The notes under the pieces are model-generated. The model saw only the letters and a list, made by a program, of their open reading frames with translations. It did no database searches and was not told the DNA's origin. Source: Crocodylus rhombifer (lineage: Eukaryota; Chordata; Crocodylia; Crocodylidae). Taken from it: a stretch of 64,000 nucleotides of DNA. A program made the translations under genes and the position numbers. Of this stretch, positions 38,174 to 64,000 are shown piece by piece (the first letter of the stretch is position 1; each line of letters begins with the position of its first letter). The stretch spans positions 1 to 64,000 of the forward strand of contig JAVSML010024260.1 of NCBI GenBank assembly GCA_038503035.1, read 5' to 3'.

Positions 38174-38999
38174 CATAGAATCATAGAAAATTAGGGTTGG
38201 AAGGGACCTCAGGATGTCATCTAATGCAACTCTCTGCTCAAAGCAGGACCAGCCCCAACTACATCATCCCAGCCAAACCTTTGTCTAGCCAGGTCTTAAA
38301 AATCTCCAAGGATGGAGATTCCACAGCTGTTCCAGTGCTTTACTACCCTCTTCGTGAGAGATCTAACCTAAACTTCCCTTGCTGCAACTTGAGACTATTG
38401 ATCCTTGTTCTGTCATCTGCTTCCACTGAAAGCAGTCTAACTCCATCCTCTGTGGAATCACCCTTCAGGTAGCTGAAGGCTGCTATTAAATCCCACCTCA
38501 GTCTTTTCTTCTCCTGTCTAAATGAGCCCAGTTCCCTCAGCCTCTTCTCAGCCCCCTAGTCATGTGCCCCAGGTCCCTAACCATTTTCGTTGCTCTCCAC
38601 TGGACTCTCTCTAATTTGTCCACATCCTTTCTGTAGCGAGGACCCCAAGACTGGATACAGTACTCCAGATATGGCTGCACCAGTGCTGAATAGAGGGAAA
38701 GAATCACTTTCCTCAGTTTGACGGCAATGCTCCTACTAATGCAGCCCAGGATGCCATTAGCCTTCTTCACAACAAGGGCACACTGCAGGCTCATATTCAG
38801 CTTATTGTCCACTGTAACCCCAGGTCCTTTTCTGCAGAGCTGTTGTTTAGCCAGCCACCCCCCCAGCCTGTGCTGGTGCATGGGATTGTTCCATCCTAAA
38901 TGCAGGATGAACTTGTCCTTATTGAACCTCATGAGATTTCTTTTGGTCCAATCCTTCAGTTTTTCTAGGTCCCTCTGAATCCTAACCACTTCTATCAGA
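38174..38999 (-). mobile_element. CR1 LINE 3' fragment
   Basis: The left end, CATAGAATCATAGAAAATTA followed by GGGTTGGAAGGGACC, is a reversed CR1 3' end. On the minus strand one frame runs from LEKLKDWTKRNLMRFNKDK through ILSLYSALVQPYLEYCIQSW to RKDVDKLERVQWRATKMVRD. It lacks the reverse-transcriptase catalytic part (5'-truncated). Confidence 0.92.
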
Positions 39000-41900
39000 C
39001 AGCTTCAGTGACTCTTCAGGAGGAAAACCTGATTTTGCGTCAGGCTCCCATCTCTGCCCCCACCTCATCCCTTAATGTCACCAGGAGAGAAAGCTGTAGG
39101 AAGCCTCTATGGTGTATTTTTAAAGAAAAGTTCTCAGGCAGTGAGCTAACAGAGGGGAAGGCAGATAACTTGGAAGCTGCTTTGGGGCAGAAAAAGTACA
39201 AGGCAAAGTTTATGGAAGTCAAGATAGCAGTGTTTTGAAGAGGAGGCATTGGTCAGATCTTTCACTGGGTTAATGGCATAAGCTCTGCTGACTTCAGTAA
39301 CACTTTGCTGGTTTTCACTAGCTGGGATCTGGCTGATTTGAACTCTGGGAGTGTGGCCTATGACCACCTAGAATGAAAGGCCCACACTCTCAGCTGAGAA
39401 AGGGAGATAAAAATTTACAAAACTGATTACATGGGAGCCAGTGTGTTCCTGGAGGCATAGGCCTGTTGAACTGCAGGGTCCAGTTCCTTGAAAGTAGTGT
39501 CAGGCATTGTGCCTGGGAAATCTGATAAAGGGCTGGGAAGACAACGCTGGTATAATTTACATCAGATTGTACGCTGGTACAAGTTACCCTGCAATCTAGA
39601 GTGCCCAACGGCTATAGCAACATGTAGGAAGTGCCTATTACAATGTCTGTTGCCAGTTGGCAGAGAACCAGGGAATAGCCTCTCTACCTTGAGTAAATAG
39701 CTACCCTTGGGTAAGCTATGGGGAGACCACACAGCTGGTTACATCAGTGTACTTTTACTCCTGATTTTTCCTGGCATAATTCTCCACTGTAGTGGAGTAA
39801 GTTATACATGTGCAGAGCTGCATGCCCTCCCCATTTCTTGTATACAACAATGTAAAAGCAAGTTACATGGGTATAAATGTAAAGTCTCTCTAAGCCCAAA
39901 GAGGCCAGTAGTATAAACACTGTGACTGAAGCCCATGAAGGGGATCCAGGATACTTACTGTAGCAGCTTGTAAGTGCCCACCTGAGGGAGCGCTCTCAGA
40001 TCATTCACAATACCAACATGGTGCAAAGGACTGGAGAAAGTCCAATAACCATAGAAGTGTCCTCTTGTACTGGCCAGAACCTCAGCCGGAGCTGAGACTG
40101 GAGCTACACTGTTGCTCTTTGGCACATAGGGTCATGCAGGTATGGTCAGTGGGGTGTATTGTCTAAATGTGTGGTCAGAACGAAACTATTACAATTGACT
40201 GTTGAAAGCCAAAGGAGGAAGATCCGTTAACTTTCAGGCCAGCAGCTTAGTAGTTAGACTACTTACCCAGGGAATATGAGACTCAGGCCCCCATCCCATA
40301 GCAGGGACTTGGACCTACATTTCCTTCTTCCAAGCAAAGAGCTCTAACCAACAGATTCTATACACTTTCATGCTGGTTTTCTGTACTGATTTCTCAGAAA
40401 GCTTATACTGTAATACACAAAGCAGCAGCTTTGCTCTGAAGCCCTGTTTATTAAAAGGCATTTTGTTTCTTTATTTGCATTCATTATCATCTCAATCTCG
40501 TACAATTCATCAGATGATAAATGCCTGGCTCTTAACTATGTGAATACCTATTGCCAACCAAAGGTAAAATTAATGCTATATAGTTCCACATTCTTGGCTG
40601 CTTTTTTCCCGTTTACCACAAACATGGCATTGAGCTACCCTCTAGTGGATGAAGAAGGTAAAAATCTCTTTCTCTCTGATTTTTAAACTATTTTATCCAT
40701 GAATTAGTCACCCCCTGTCAAGCAGATCTTACCTGGCAAGAGTACAAAAAGTCAGAGCAGACACAAAAAGGACAAGTGGGTTTATCTGTGGAGACCCACA
40801 CTGAGAAGGACATGAGACTCTCTCTCGTCTTATTTATTCAGTGGGGTTACCATCAGCAGTACTTTGTATTCTTGACATCCAACTATGAGTGTCTCGGATT
40901 CAGTTTTAGCTAATATTTTGCTGACTATGAGGACACTGTCCTTTCTGGTATATGTTCATCAGATCTATGACTGTAGTTTAACAGACAGTGGTTCCTATTA
41001 TTCCATGAAAAAAGAGGAATGACAGTGAAATTGTTTGAAATGGAATAAAGTGCAATATTGTTATTTTGATGCTGGGAATTCAAGTCCTTCCTCTTTCTAA
41101 ACAGAGTACTGTGTTTGAAATACAGCTTTCCCCTGTTATGGTTGTGTTTGTCTGCATAACCCAGTGAGCAGCATTGTTATGGATATGTGCCTTTTGTTTG
41201 CTTGCTCCTTATGTTTAAACACAAATGGCATGCTTGGATTTGTATGTGAGCTAAATAAGACAGTTTCTGTAGAACTTCCCACTTAGATGTGTCTTCTGTT
41301 GGTAAATGTTCGCCTAATAAACCCTGCTTAGGTTCCTAAGCTTAAAACTAAGCTGAGAAGAAATAGCTGAGGTTTCTGATGCAGCTGTGTTAATTAGGAC
41401 AGGTGAGAGTCCTCACTCAATCAGGAGCTGATAAAAAGGGCTGCTGCTTACTTCCTGAGTAACAGGGATAGATGCAGGTTGTAGGCTTAAGCAAAGTTAT
41501 CTAGGATGAGTCTGGGGTATTCCTAAATGTTTTCTTTAGCGATACTGTTATTTTTAAATGAGCAACAAGGATTTAAAATGAAGACTTTCCTTTAGCCAGA
41601 GCATTTCCTGTCACTCCTGTTCTTGATACAAAACATTGCACTGAGTTGCACTCTGCTCTCTGGATTTTGCTCTTTGGATTAAGAACCATACAGACCTTGT
41701 TCTCCTTAGGGGTGTGTTAGTGTATATGTACCCAGGAAGTTTCTTTCACAGTATGGCCATGTAATACTATATCCCATGCAGGCTATGCTCCTGATAGAGT
41801 CTGTCTTAGCACATGTACCTGCTTATTCTTTTAATGGGCTAACTTGGGTGGGTGTCATAGTCACCCTCTCTATGAACATTTGGCCTTGGCTGAGAGAATG

Positions 41901-43398
41901 ACACTTTTTTCTTTTCAGAACAAGCTGAGAGAAAAAAAATTAGAAGCAACATTTGTAGCAGACCTACAATACCTAAATATTAGGCAGTTGGGTGTGCGAT
42001 TGTTGTAAGGAGAAACGGACAAGTGAAACTAAGATCAATTTGCTTTATCTTCTGTTCATCATAACCTCTCAGGGTGGTTAGTTGTTTCACCTTCAGGGTA
42101 AGGGGACCTGCAGACTCATCTGGAGGGCAACAACTGGAGAAGAAACTAAACTAGTATTTCAGACGGAGCACCTGCACCTTGCTGACCAGCCCCTCCTTCA
42201 TAGCATTAATAACCCCAGAAGCAGCTGTTGAGTTAATCTGGTAAAACAATATACCTTGTACAGTCTACCCTAGAGCTGTCACTAGCAGAGTTGCCTGTGC
42301 TTATCTTAATCCCATCCAGTCTGTATCTGCAATGAAAAAGATGCATCTGCAAATAAAATAGGAATGAAGAAATCACTAACTTGCTATTGTGGGTGAATCG
42401 GCTAAGACGGAAAGGGGAAAATTCAAGAAGATGGCTGACCTCTTTAGTCTGAATGAGGCAGATTTGTATTGCAATTAACACCAGTAATTAGAGAGCCCAT
42501 CTTTCTGCACAGATGGACTACTCTGCTCTTCTTGCCCCAACTGGCAAGCTAATAAATGCCACTTCAACAGTTTGTTTGGCAAAAATATACCTCTTTGGTA
42601 CCACAGATGCCATTTATAGTGTGTGTTGTGGGCCAGTTGCTTAATGAGGGATGGCTTGAGAAGATATATTGAAAAGCAGTAAGAAGCCATTTCTCATTCT
42701 CCCTGAAACCTGTTTACTGCTGGTGGCTGCTTCTCTTCTTTATGCTAATGCTATTGGATGCTGAAAATTGGCATAACCTTAGGATATCAGCCTTCATTGT
42801 CTACTTACTACGTATTTAACACAGCATGCTTGTTACTTCTCCCATTTTTAGGAAGGGCTCTATGTTATCATGCTTAAAGCTACATCATTATATGCCTTCA
42901 AATCCCCCCTTAAACCTCCTTTGTCCTGTGCTTGCCTACAAACACTAGTGAGAAAGCAAGGGGTTTTTTGGCAGTACAGTAAAAGCTCTGTTGTCTGGCA
43001 TCCCCCAGGAATGGGAGATCCCAGTTAATCACATATGCTGGTTAATCAAATATGCACCATCTGGTGCACTCCCTGGCATCAGTGTGCCTGCGGACAGGAA
43101 GGGAGGCCCTGCACAGGCTGCTTTGCCCCAGGCCATGGGCTGAAGAAGTGACAAAGAAAAGCTTGGTTTGTGGTGGCGAAACCAGAAGTCTCTTGGAAGT
43201 GGTACTTCCGGTTTCACTTTTGCCACGTCCCTTAGATGCCAGTTAGTAGAGTTTTCCAGCTAATAAAGTGCCCTTTAATACAGTTTTTGCTGTATATTTG
43301 ACTGCTGTAAGGGAGCTGATGTAAGGAGACCATGAGTGCTCATTCTGACTAGCATAGCCACATCATTTCTTTGTGTTCCCTTAGATGTCTGTATCCAC
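39000..43398. other. Intergenic sequence
   Basis: No gene recognised. It holds the inverted tRNA-like pair at 40241-40362 and a short TGACTTCAGTAACACTTTGC palindrome-type repeat near 39290. Confidence 0.4.
40241..40362. repeat. Inverted pair of tRNA-like arms
   Basis: TTAGTAGTTAGACTACTTAC at the left and, in reverse, TTGGTTAGAGCTCTTTGCTT at the right both resemble a pol III A-box region. AGACTCAGGCC and, reversed, GTAGGTCCAAGT lie where B boxes would be. A palindromic repeat of this build is, as I recall, common in turtles. It is too diverged to be a functional tRNA. Confidence 0.4.
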
Positions 43399-43552
43399 CT
43401 GTCATCTCCTGTCTTTACTTAATCTCTACCCCAGGAAATGTACAATCTAACTCTTGTTCTGCATTTGCACAGTGTCAAGCACAATGCAATCCTAGTCAAT
43501 GATTGGAGCTCATAAGTGCTAGTGCTGTACAAATAAAGAACTGGCCAGGCAA
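43399..43552 (+). repeat. L2/CR1-type 3' end relic
   Basis: TTTGCACAGTGTCAAGCACA, AATGATTGGAGCTCATAAGT and GTGCTGTACAAATAAAGAA have the order of the 'GCACAATGGGG...GCTACTGTAATACAAATAA' L2-type tail. Confidence 0.5.
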
Positions 43553-46500
43553 TAAAAGCCTGATTCAGGGGGCAATCTGGGCCCTCACAGTATAAGCCCA
43601 GACCTTATAGGCCCTGGTTGCCTGGCTGTAGCTAGAAGGCCCTGGGTCTGTTTCTGATCACTCTTGTTGCCATGGCTCTTCTAATCTATCCTGTCCTATG
43701 CAGGAAAAATTGTTAGGGGACCCCTGCTTGGCTAGTTGAGATCTACAGTCATTTGACCGCTACCCAACACTCACCTTGTAAATACTGACAACTCCACTGT
43801 TGTAATAGGATTATTTATGTGAAAACAAAAGATTTAAGGAAGCTCTGACTCATGTGAGACATTTAGATATGGTAAAGTATCTTGGACTCCATGTTCATGG
43901 CCTCTAGACTGTTTGATTACAGAATGGAGAGGGACCAGTTTTTGCAGTTCCTCTAGTGCTGGTTGTCTTCTGTACAAGTCTGAGGGTCCTGGGAAGATTC
44001 AGCATTTGTGGGCATGTGTACTTGTTGAATTATCTTGGCAACCTAAAATACTAACCTGCACCTGCATGGTTTTCTAGACACTGTACATGACATTGTGGAC
44101 TCTGTTTCAGAACACACACAGGGTTTCAGAATTGATGGGGCCATTTAAATTGCATTTGTGGTTGAGAGTATGTTTTGTGGTGCAGGAGCTTAAAAAGATA
44201 TTGAACCTTTAAGTGCTTCTTAAATGATACATAAATCTGCTGGCAAAGCCATAATGTTTCACCTCCTGAATGTGAATGGCTAGAAAGCTGGGCAGAAATC
44301 CTGAGAGGAAGCAGAAATGTGAAAAGTCTGCTCAAAGAGAGACAAGCCATACAGAGAGCACTCTGTGACCTTGTTCTGCCTCTCCATTTTCTCCAAATCC
44401 TCCACGTAGTGATACATGCCCCTAGTATTCAAGCTACTACTGGATACAGCATGAATATAGGTGATCTCAAGAGTCTTGTTGCCCCTCTGACTGTTTGTTA
44501 GATCTCCAGCTGGGAATTGTGCTGCTTGGTGTCTGGAAGATGCTTATCTTTGTCTCAAATTGTCTAGACACCAAAGGCACGATGCAGCAGCAGGAGAATG
44601 TAAATAAGAATGGGGAAGCTGGAATCATTTGAAAATGCCTGGTCAGTTCTTTCCTCTTCCCTGAGCTCGTATGGTCTCCTGATCCACCAATGCAGATGAA
44701 CAATTGCTATGGATTGCCTGCTCACCAGTTGGTGAGAGTGAGTGAACATGGAGATGATGGTGAAGAAGGCCCTAACTCAGGTTCCAAGGCATACTTTGGC
44801 TGCCTTCTCCCACTTACCTTACAGATGTGTGGGAACAAGTATTGGTAATTATAGTGGGCAGCCATTGCTCGTATCCTATACAATGGCTTTCAGTGCCTTA
44901 GCCTTTTGTTTGCCTGGAACAAGTTTGAATCCATTTTTCCAGAAACAGAACCACATGTTTTCTTGAAGAAATAAAATGCCTATTGCGTGTGTTATGGAAT
45001 ACTGCAGTGTTTATTTGAGCCACACATTCTGAGACTGTCCTCCTAATATTCTGTATATGCTATAAAGGCAGTTGTGGTATTTTTAAATTAGGCAGATAAT
45101 ACTCCTTGAATTCTGGATGAGTGACCAAAGTACCAATACGGAGAATATAATTGCATATATTTATCACTCCATATATTTATCAGATTCCACATTCTTAATA
45201 TATATGGATTACCCATGAGCACACTAAATGGATGTAAAAATGATGTTGCCTAGGTCTCTAGATTTTTCATGAGCCTAATAAAGGGTATGTAACAGATTTA
45301 TCATATGTTCTGGCTATTGTACCCAGTTCCTAAAAATCATCAGCCGTTGACTATGTAAACAAGGATCATGACCATTATCTGGCTTTTTTTCAGACTTTCA
45401 TTTGCTTCTATTGATCAACAAACATAGAAATGACTGTAAATATTTCAGGTATTTTAAAAATACACATTTATTACGCCACAAATGCAATGGCTTCTTGGCA
45501 GTATCTGCAAAAACACAAATATATTGCCATAACTTCATTTTTTTTGTATAATATGGTACTCTTTTCATGCAATAAAAATTACAGAAATGTATTAACATAA
45601 AATACAAGGATATACTTACAGATCTGATTTATACTGGTATGATTTTTTTAAAAATAACCTGCAAGGCAGCAGGATTTCAGCACTGTCCTAAATCAAGTTT
45701 GTCATACATGTTTCTACCTTTTATTTTATTACCTTTGTTTACTCTGTGGCAATGAATAGACCAATAAGTAATTGGTAACAAAGGAACCATTAAGGCCTAG
45801 TCCTGCATTCTTTTCATGTGCAAAATCCCCAGTGAAGTCAGGTGAGTTCAATGAAATTTTTTTTTTAAATATTTTCAGAAATTTGTAATGTAACAAGGAA
45901 AAAAATATTATTTATATTATAGCAAGGATTTGAGAGTAACAGACTACAAATGACATTACAAGGGAAATAGCTGTGGAAAACGAAAAAGACACTGTAGAAA
46001 ACCATTCTACAGAGAATTATTAATACAGACAGTATTTGAATTATTTTTTTTGGCAAGTCAAGTTCAGTACTGTGGTAGTCAGGAATAAAAGACAGCAAAA
46101 TTTGTCATTAATTTATGTCAAGCCCTACACTACGAAGATTTATAACTATTGTCCTCCATGAAATTCACCGTGAATTTACTTGTGAACTAAATGCAGGATC
46201 AGGCTCAAAAATGATGAGACTTACTGTAAAAAGAGAAATAGTTAATAAATAATCAAACCAACATTGCTTTTTAAAACAGGAACAAGCTCATTAACAAATT
46301 GAAATTGAGCTTTAAAATTGCTTGAAGTCATTCGTTTCACACTTTGGATTGAGCAAAGTACATGTTTAATTTTATTTTTGTTATTAGTACAATCAGATGT
46401 GTGTGGTACACTTTGTTTCATATTTTATTTCAAATAAAGTTCCATGTTAAGAGTGTTTCCAGTAGTAGGCTTTTACTGTTCACTTACTGTTTATCTCCTT

Positions 46501-49500
46501 TTTCCTGTACTCCAAAATTCACGCCGACTTCAGTGCATTTTTAATGAGATTTAAGAAATTCAGGATTGTGCTATAACCACACAGTCACAGATGTTAAATC
46601 TTCTTACACCACGGAGATCCTAGAACACATGTGTAAAATGTGATCTCCATTTTCCTAGTACCCCAGTAGGTCTAAGAATCGTTTCTTCTAGCATCAGTGT
46701 TAGAATACATGACTTCAGTGTCTCAAGGTAGTAAACATTTGCTGGCTGCCAGAACTGGGAGTCTGTATTCTTCTCCTACTTGCTTGTACACATTGTGGGT
46801 CTTGGCCAGAAATAAGAGACAAATTTAAACTTAAAAAATATGGAAATTTACCAAATCACAGACTGTGCATTAAACTCCTGAACCCCAAAGAAATAAAACT
46901 CGGTAAATGGTAATGTTAGGAAAATGGTGTGAATGAAATAGGTGAACAGAGAAAAAATCCTATTGCCCTCAAAAGTTTTATATGTATCAAATACAGTTTT
47001 GCACAGGACATGAATGAAATAAACGGAGACAAACAAGGTCTGATCTAATACCCAATAAAATTAGTAAAAGGACTCAGATTTTAATGGGCATTGGGTCATG
47101 CTCACTTTGTCCACAGTTTGAATCAAAGACTCATCAAAGGAACATAGGAACCAGGACAACGCAGCCTAATCAAGTAAAGAGGCAACATTGAAATTTTCAC
47201 AATATATTTATTATAAAGCCTACCACACCTCAAACGCTGTGCACCCCATAAACATCAGAGAGGAGAACTGGTACAGTATGCTGAAGTGCATAAAGTCTAA
47301 CATCCTTTCACACATTTTCTCCTAAAGCAAATATAAACACACAAATATAAAACAGCCACATTCAATGGAGTTACATCACAGATGAATTTGGCCCATTATA
47401 TTAAGAAACCCATCTTTTTTTCTTTAACACTAAAGCAAATCTTCATCCATGTCTTACCATTTGTCTTTGTACAGTTACCATATTCTTGTTATCTCTTCTC
47501 TGGGGAATATGCATAAATAGGCATCAATAAAACCTATTCCCCAGATTGGTATTAGTGAGGTACATTTGCATGCATTATTTAAGACGAAAATGAGTACTTG
47601 AATTATATTGTACTCCTGGTGTTTCTAATGCACAGTACAATGATTCTAAAAGTCTCTTGTTGTCACGTTGTTGTTTGCTTCTTATAGATTAAGACTTAAG
47701 AAATACAGGTAGGTGAGGCAGAAATGATGTGTGAACAAGTTTTCCAAATCTTGTTTCCTTAGGAAATAATATCTTGCACTTCAGTAGTGCCTTCAAGCAG
47801 CCAGATTTGGCCCCCAATGATTTGATCCTAGAAGCCTTGATAACAAGATGCCCTCATTTAGCTTTGCTAGTCTATGTTCAGTACTGCTGAGGACATTCTG
47901 CTGAATTGGTATGGCAAAGTAAGCGACAAAAAGAGGAAGTAAATGAACAACAGACAAAGAAAAACGAACCAAGAAACAAACATTTCATCCCTATTCACTG
48001 CAACTTGGACTTCAGGGACTATTGACGGCATGCCCCAAACACAGCAGTGAATGTTATACTGCATTTTCTATGACATACGTTCTGATGAGAATGACAGAGA
48101 TCCTCTTGAACTGAGAGGTTGCTGACATTCACTTGTTAGGAGTGCATCCATATCTCACAGGTAACTCATCCAGTCTCAACATGACGCATGTTCCTCACAA
48201 TTTTAATGTCCCATCACTTTTATTGTTGAAAATTATTTACATGAGCAATAAAGAGGAGGGAAACTGAGGCTTCTGAAAAAGCCACTTATACCAACAGTAT
48301 AAATCTCAAAATGTTTGTTTCCTTCACAGACAATTTTGTGTCCTTCATTTTGTATCTTTGTTCCATGTGTTCCCCATTTGAATCTTGGTAGGTTGAGAGG
48401 TATGTTCACATCTATTTACAGAGTTTATCAGATTTTTTTATTCAAATGCAAGAAAGAGTACATCTCCAGTTCTACAAGTGAGGAGCATTTTGATTCAGTG
48501 GTCTGAATGGGGATGAGTCAAGAGTTGCTATTTTGTAAAGGGAGGGCTGATTATTGTTGGGTTTGATTCTCTAAAAATGTTCTAACTTATTTTTCCCTTT
48601 CCCTGGGAAGAATAGGAGAGAAACCGAGAGAGACTAAAGCAAACTATGGCTTGGATCAAAGACAACGTTATGAGCCTTTAAACTCATTTTCATGTTTCTC
48701 AAAGGCAGGAGGAAAAGGAAACTCTCCTTTGTTTTAATGAAGTTTGTGACTCAAAGCTAGGGATGTAAATGTTCTTCTGCAGCTGTAGGGAGGAGGGAGG
48801 TATTTATTTAGACTTATGCCAGTTCCCTACTTCAGTCTGCCATTAGAGCAGGGATAGTGGAGAGTAAGATCTAGGAACATTGACATATAGTTGATCAGTG
48901 TTCATTATCTGTAAAGAGCTGGCTCCAGAGTAAGGGCCTATTCAAGCTCTCACAGCTCTGATTTGTTCTGTGTATGATGGAATGTGGATGTTCACAACTC
49001 TAGCAAGAACTATCATCTTCTACAGTTTATTTACTAACAGGACAAGCCATTTACCTGGCTGCATCCTAAAAATAACTGTGCAACTGGTATAAAAGCTTTG
49101 GCTTTTTTCCCTACAAGTTGTGCCTGCACACTTGAACTCATTTTTCAAGATTTTTATGAAAATTTGGTTCTGCACAATTTTTACCACTTACTAATTTCCA
49201 CATAAAACTGTGGGAAGGTAAGTATGTCTTGTCATCTAACATATAAAATTGCTCTATACTGGCTATACCTTTTGTATTTCATTCGTGGAAATTTAAAAAT
49301 ATACAGTGAGACAGCAGAAATTGCCTTGAAAGAGTCTATATCTGTTAAAAACATTCTACACCCATTTTGCTCCATGAATATGCAACAGTGATGCAAACTT
49401 GGCAACCTCTTTTAATGTCTGGTAACAAATTGATTTGGATAGGTCAATGCAGCTATGAGAACTATGTACACCACAATAATTGAAGGATATAATAGAACTG

Positions 49501-50568
49501 ATTTGGTACTATTACAGTAATAGCAACCTAAAGCCACTCTGTAGTAGATTAAGCCACTAACATAGAAAAGGCTTCTGGAACAATGAGAAAGGCAATATCC
49601 ACAGCTGGAGAAAAATTAAAAGAACACCTGTCTTAATGAGAAGCTAAGGCAGGTCCCAGTAGTTTATGTACAGTACTTTTACTTTACACTTAGAATAAAA
49701 TAAAGAGAAGGGTTAAACATATCCCCCTCTTTCATCCATAACTGAGCAGCATTATACGGCTCCAATAAAACTTCAAGTCCAATACAAGGTATGCCCTACT
49801 AACCTCAGTGAGTTGAGAAAATCTTTGTTGCTTCTAATTCCTTTGCTTGCAGTTGTCCATCTCCTTGGAACAGGGATAGCCACAAGAATAGATCAAATAT
49901 TTGAGGCCAGATTCCCTGGTCTTGTGCTGCTGCTTTGTTTCACACTGTTAACAGACCCTGTTTGTAAGACTAATGTCCAGCCCCAGAAGGATGTGGTTGT
50001 AGTGAGTTGGCAGTATGCTTCTGCATAAGGCTAAGGAACAGGGATGTGACTTATCCTGCGTGATCCTCTGCTCTTCAGTCTCTTGAGGCTGTTTACACTT
50101 GTCATAAATTAGAGAAGCCCTTGGACTGCTCTAATTTACACAAGGGACCAGTTCTATATACTGAAGTCTTTGCACTGCGGGACTGCAAATGTGAAATTTG
50201 CATGATCTCTGCAATCCTTCCCTTACATGCACACACACACACTCACTCACACGCTTGCACCATATGTTCCTCGATTTGTATCCAAGGATCTGGTATGTTA
50301 TCTTACTACTCGACAACTGAGTCAGTGATCTGCCATTAAAAAAGAAACAAGAAAGAAATTGAACTTCTTCTCCAAGGTGTTGCATAGCACATATCTTTTC
50401 CCATAGTAAGTACCCAGTGTTCAGAACTGGCAATCAGTTTAACCCATGAATTCAGTTCTTAAAGAACTATCTGCTCTGCTACAGTTTTAGGATATTGATT
50501 CTGTGACTTTTTTTTCAATTGAAGTACTCAGCATACAGCACATAGTAATCAATGCAACCTGAGAATGA
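43553..50568. other. Intergenic sequence 3' to STK32C
   Basis: AT-rich. No exon or repeat family was recognised beyond short GACTTCA-type pieces (about 45835 and 46530). Part may be a long STK32C 3' UTR on the minus strand. Confidence 0.4.
50227..50250. repeat. (AC)n-like microsatellite
   Basis: Short CACACACACACTCACTCACAC run. Confidence 0.7.
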
Positions 50569-50574
50569 TTTATT
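50569..50574 (-). promoter_or_regulatory. Candidate proximal poly(A) signal of STK32C
   Basis: AATAAA on the minus strand about 46 nt past the stop codon. If used, the 3' UTR would be very short. More distal minus-strand hexamers exist in the AT-rich intergenic sequence, so usage is unknown. Confidence 0.35.
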
Positions 50575-50619
50575 CAAGAGACGCATGGACTTTTGGCCCT
50601 TTGCCTTGAAGCTGTAGTC

Positions 50620-63461
<12,842 letters not shown>

Positions 63462-64000
63462 CTTAAAAGTAAAGTGTGGTTTTTTTAAGTAATTAATAAA
63501 ATAAAAAGGCACTTATAGAAACACTTTACATTCTTCAGAAAGCATTTGATTCTAAACAGTTCAAAAGCTTCAGTTTCCGTTAGTATGAGTACAACTGAAC
63601 AAGAAGCAGGTAATCACAGGGTGCCAGAATTAAGCACAGAAGGAATCAAAGGCCCAGTGTACCATCACAAAAAGTATGGGCAAAAGATTAGAAAGCTTTA
63701 AATCTATTAGTGTATGTGCCTTGGGGACTGCCATTCTAGATTCACATTTTTCATCATGAAGATACAATAATGTTCTAAATCTTATATAAAGCAGTGAAGA
63801 TGAGGAAAATATGGTACTGAGGTCTTGCCATAACATCACCAATAGAAATGATGTTTCCTTGAATCATTTTAGATAAAAGCCAATTGACTATTATCAGCCA
63901 AACTTGGAGTAACATTAGTGACTTTCTACGTAGCAAACCATTTTAAAAGAAACTGGAACCAACCTAGCTGACTCCTCACTCAACATGTCAAATAAAAATG
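63462..64000. other. STK32C intron at the right edge
   Basis: No minus-strand peptide resembling the HRD-containing STK32 exon is seen, so the next exon lies beyond the window. Confidence 0.5.

Noticed and set aside
40241..40362. Functional tRNA gene
   Set aside because: Arms are diverged, no cloverleaf with paired stems could be drawn, and the two halves are inverted copies.

Overview
The window is nuclear DNA from a vertebrate. Short exons with GT-AG splice sites sit in long AT-rich introns full of CR1 LINEs, MIR-like SINEs and short palindromic elements. Abundant CR1, MIR relics and foldback repeats of the 'GTTGTAGCC...TTGGTCTAAGGACATAG' type suggest a non-avian sauropsid, most likely a crocodilian. 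That assignment rests on recall of repeat families and was not tested by alignment.

Two protein-coding genes lie tail to tail. On the + strand, 2362-27547 carries thirteen coding exons (exons 2-14) of DPYSL4 (CRMP3), a collapsin response mediator protein that acts in axon guidance and cytoskeletal signalling. The small first coding exon must lie upstream of the window. The exons translate to 561 codons with no break, and every junction keeps the reading frame. On the - strand, 63461 down to 50620 carries the last seven coding exons of STK32C (YANK3), a Ser/Thr kinase. They run from the DFN (DFG-equivalent) segment of the kinase domain to the stop codon, and the N-terminal half lies beyond the right edge. 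I recall the same convergent order in mammals (human 10q26).

Layout: 1-2361 DPYSL4 intron 1 with a MIR; 2362-27547 DPYSL4 exons and introns with CR1 pieces and several palindromic element families; 27548 to about 28690 DPYSL4 3' UTR with several poly(A) signals; about 28.7-50.6 kb an intergenic stretch of about 22 kb with repeats and no recognised gene; 50620-63461 STK32C. The 6.9-kb STK32C intron holds a long CR1 with a largely open reading frame and a 1.28-kb inverted-terminus element.

The most interesting non-genic material is a set of foldback elements. One family has inverted arms like a DNA transposon, but two of its copies are flanked by 11-bp and 15-bp direct repeats like a retroposon. 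A strong CTCF-type motif also lies inside the last DPYSL4 coding exon. No new gene system, CRISPR array or structural RNA gene is supported. The two genes share a neighbourhood, not a pathway that can be read from this sequence.
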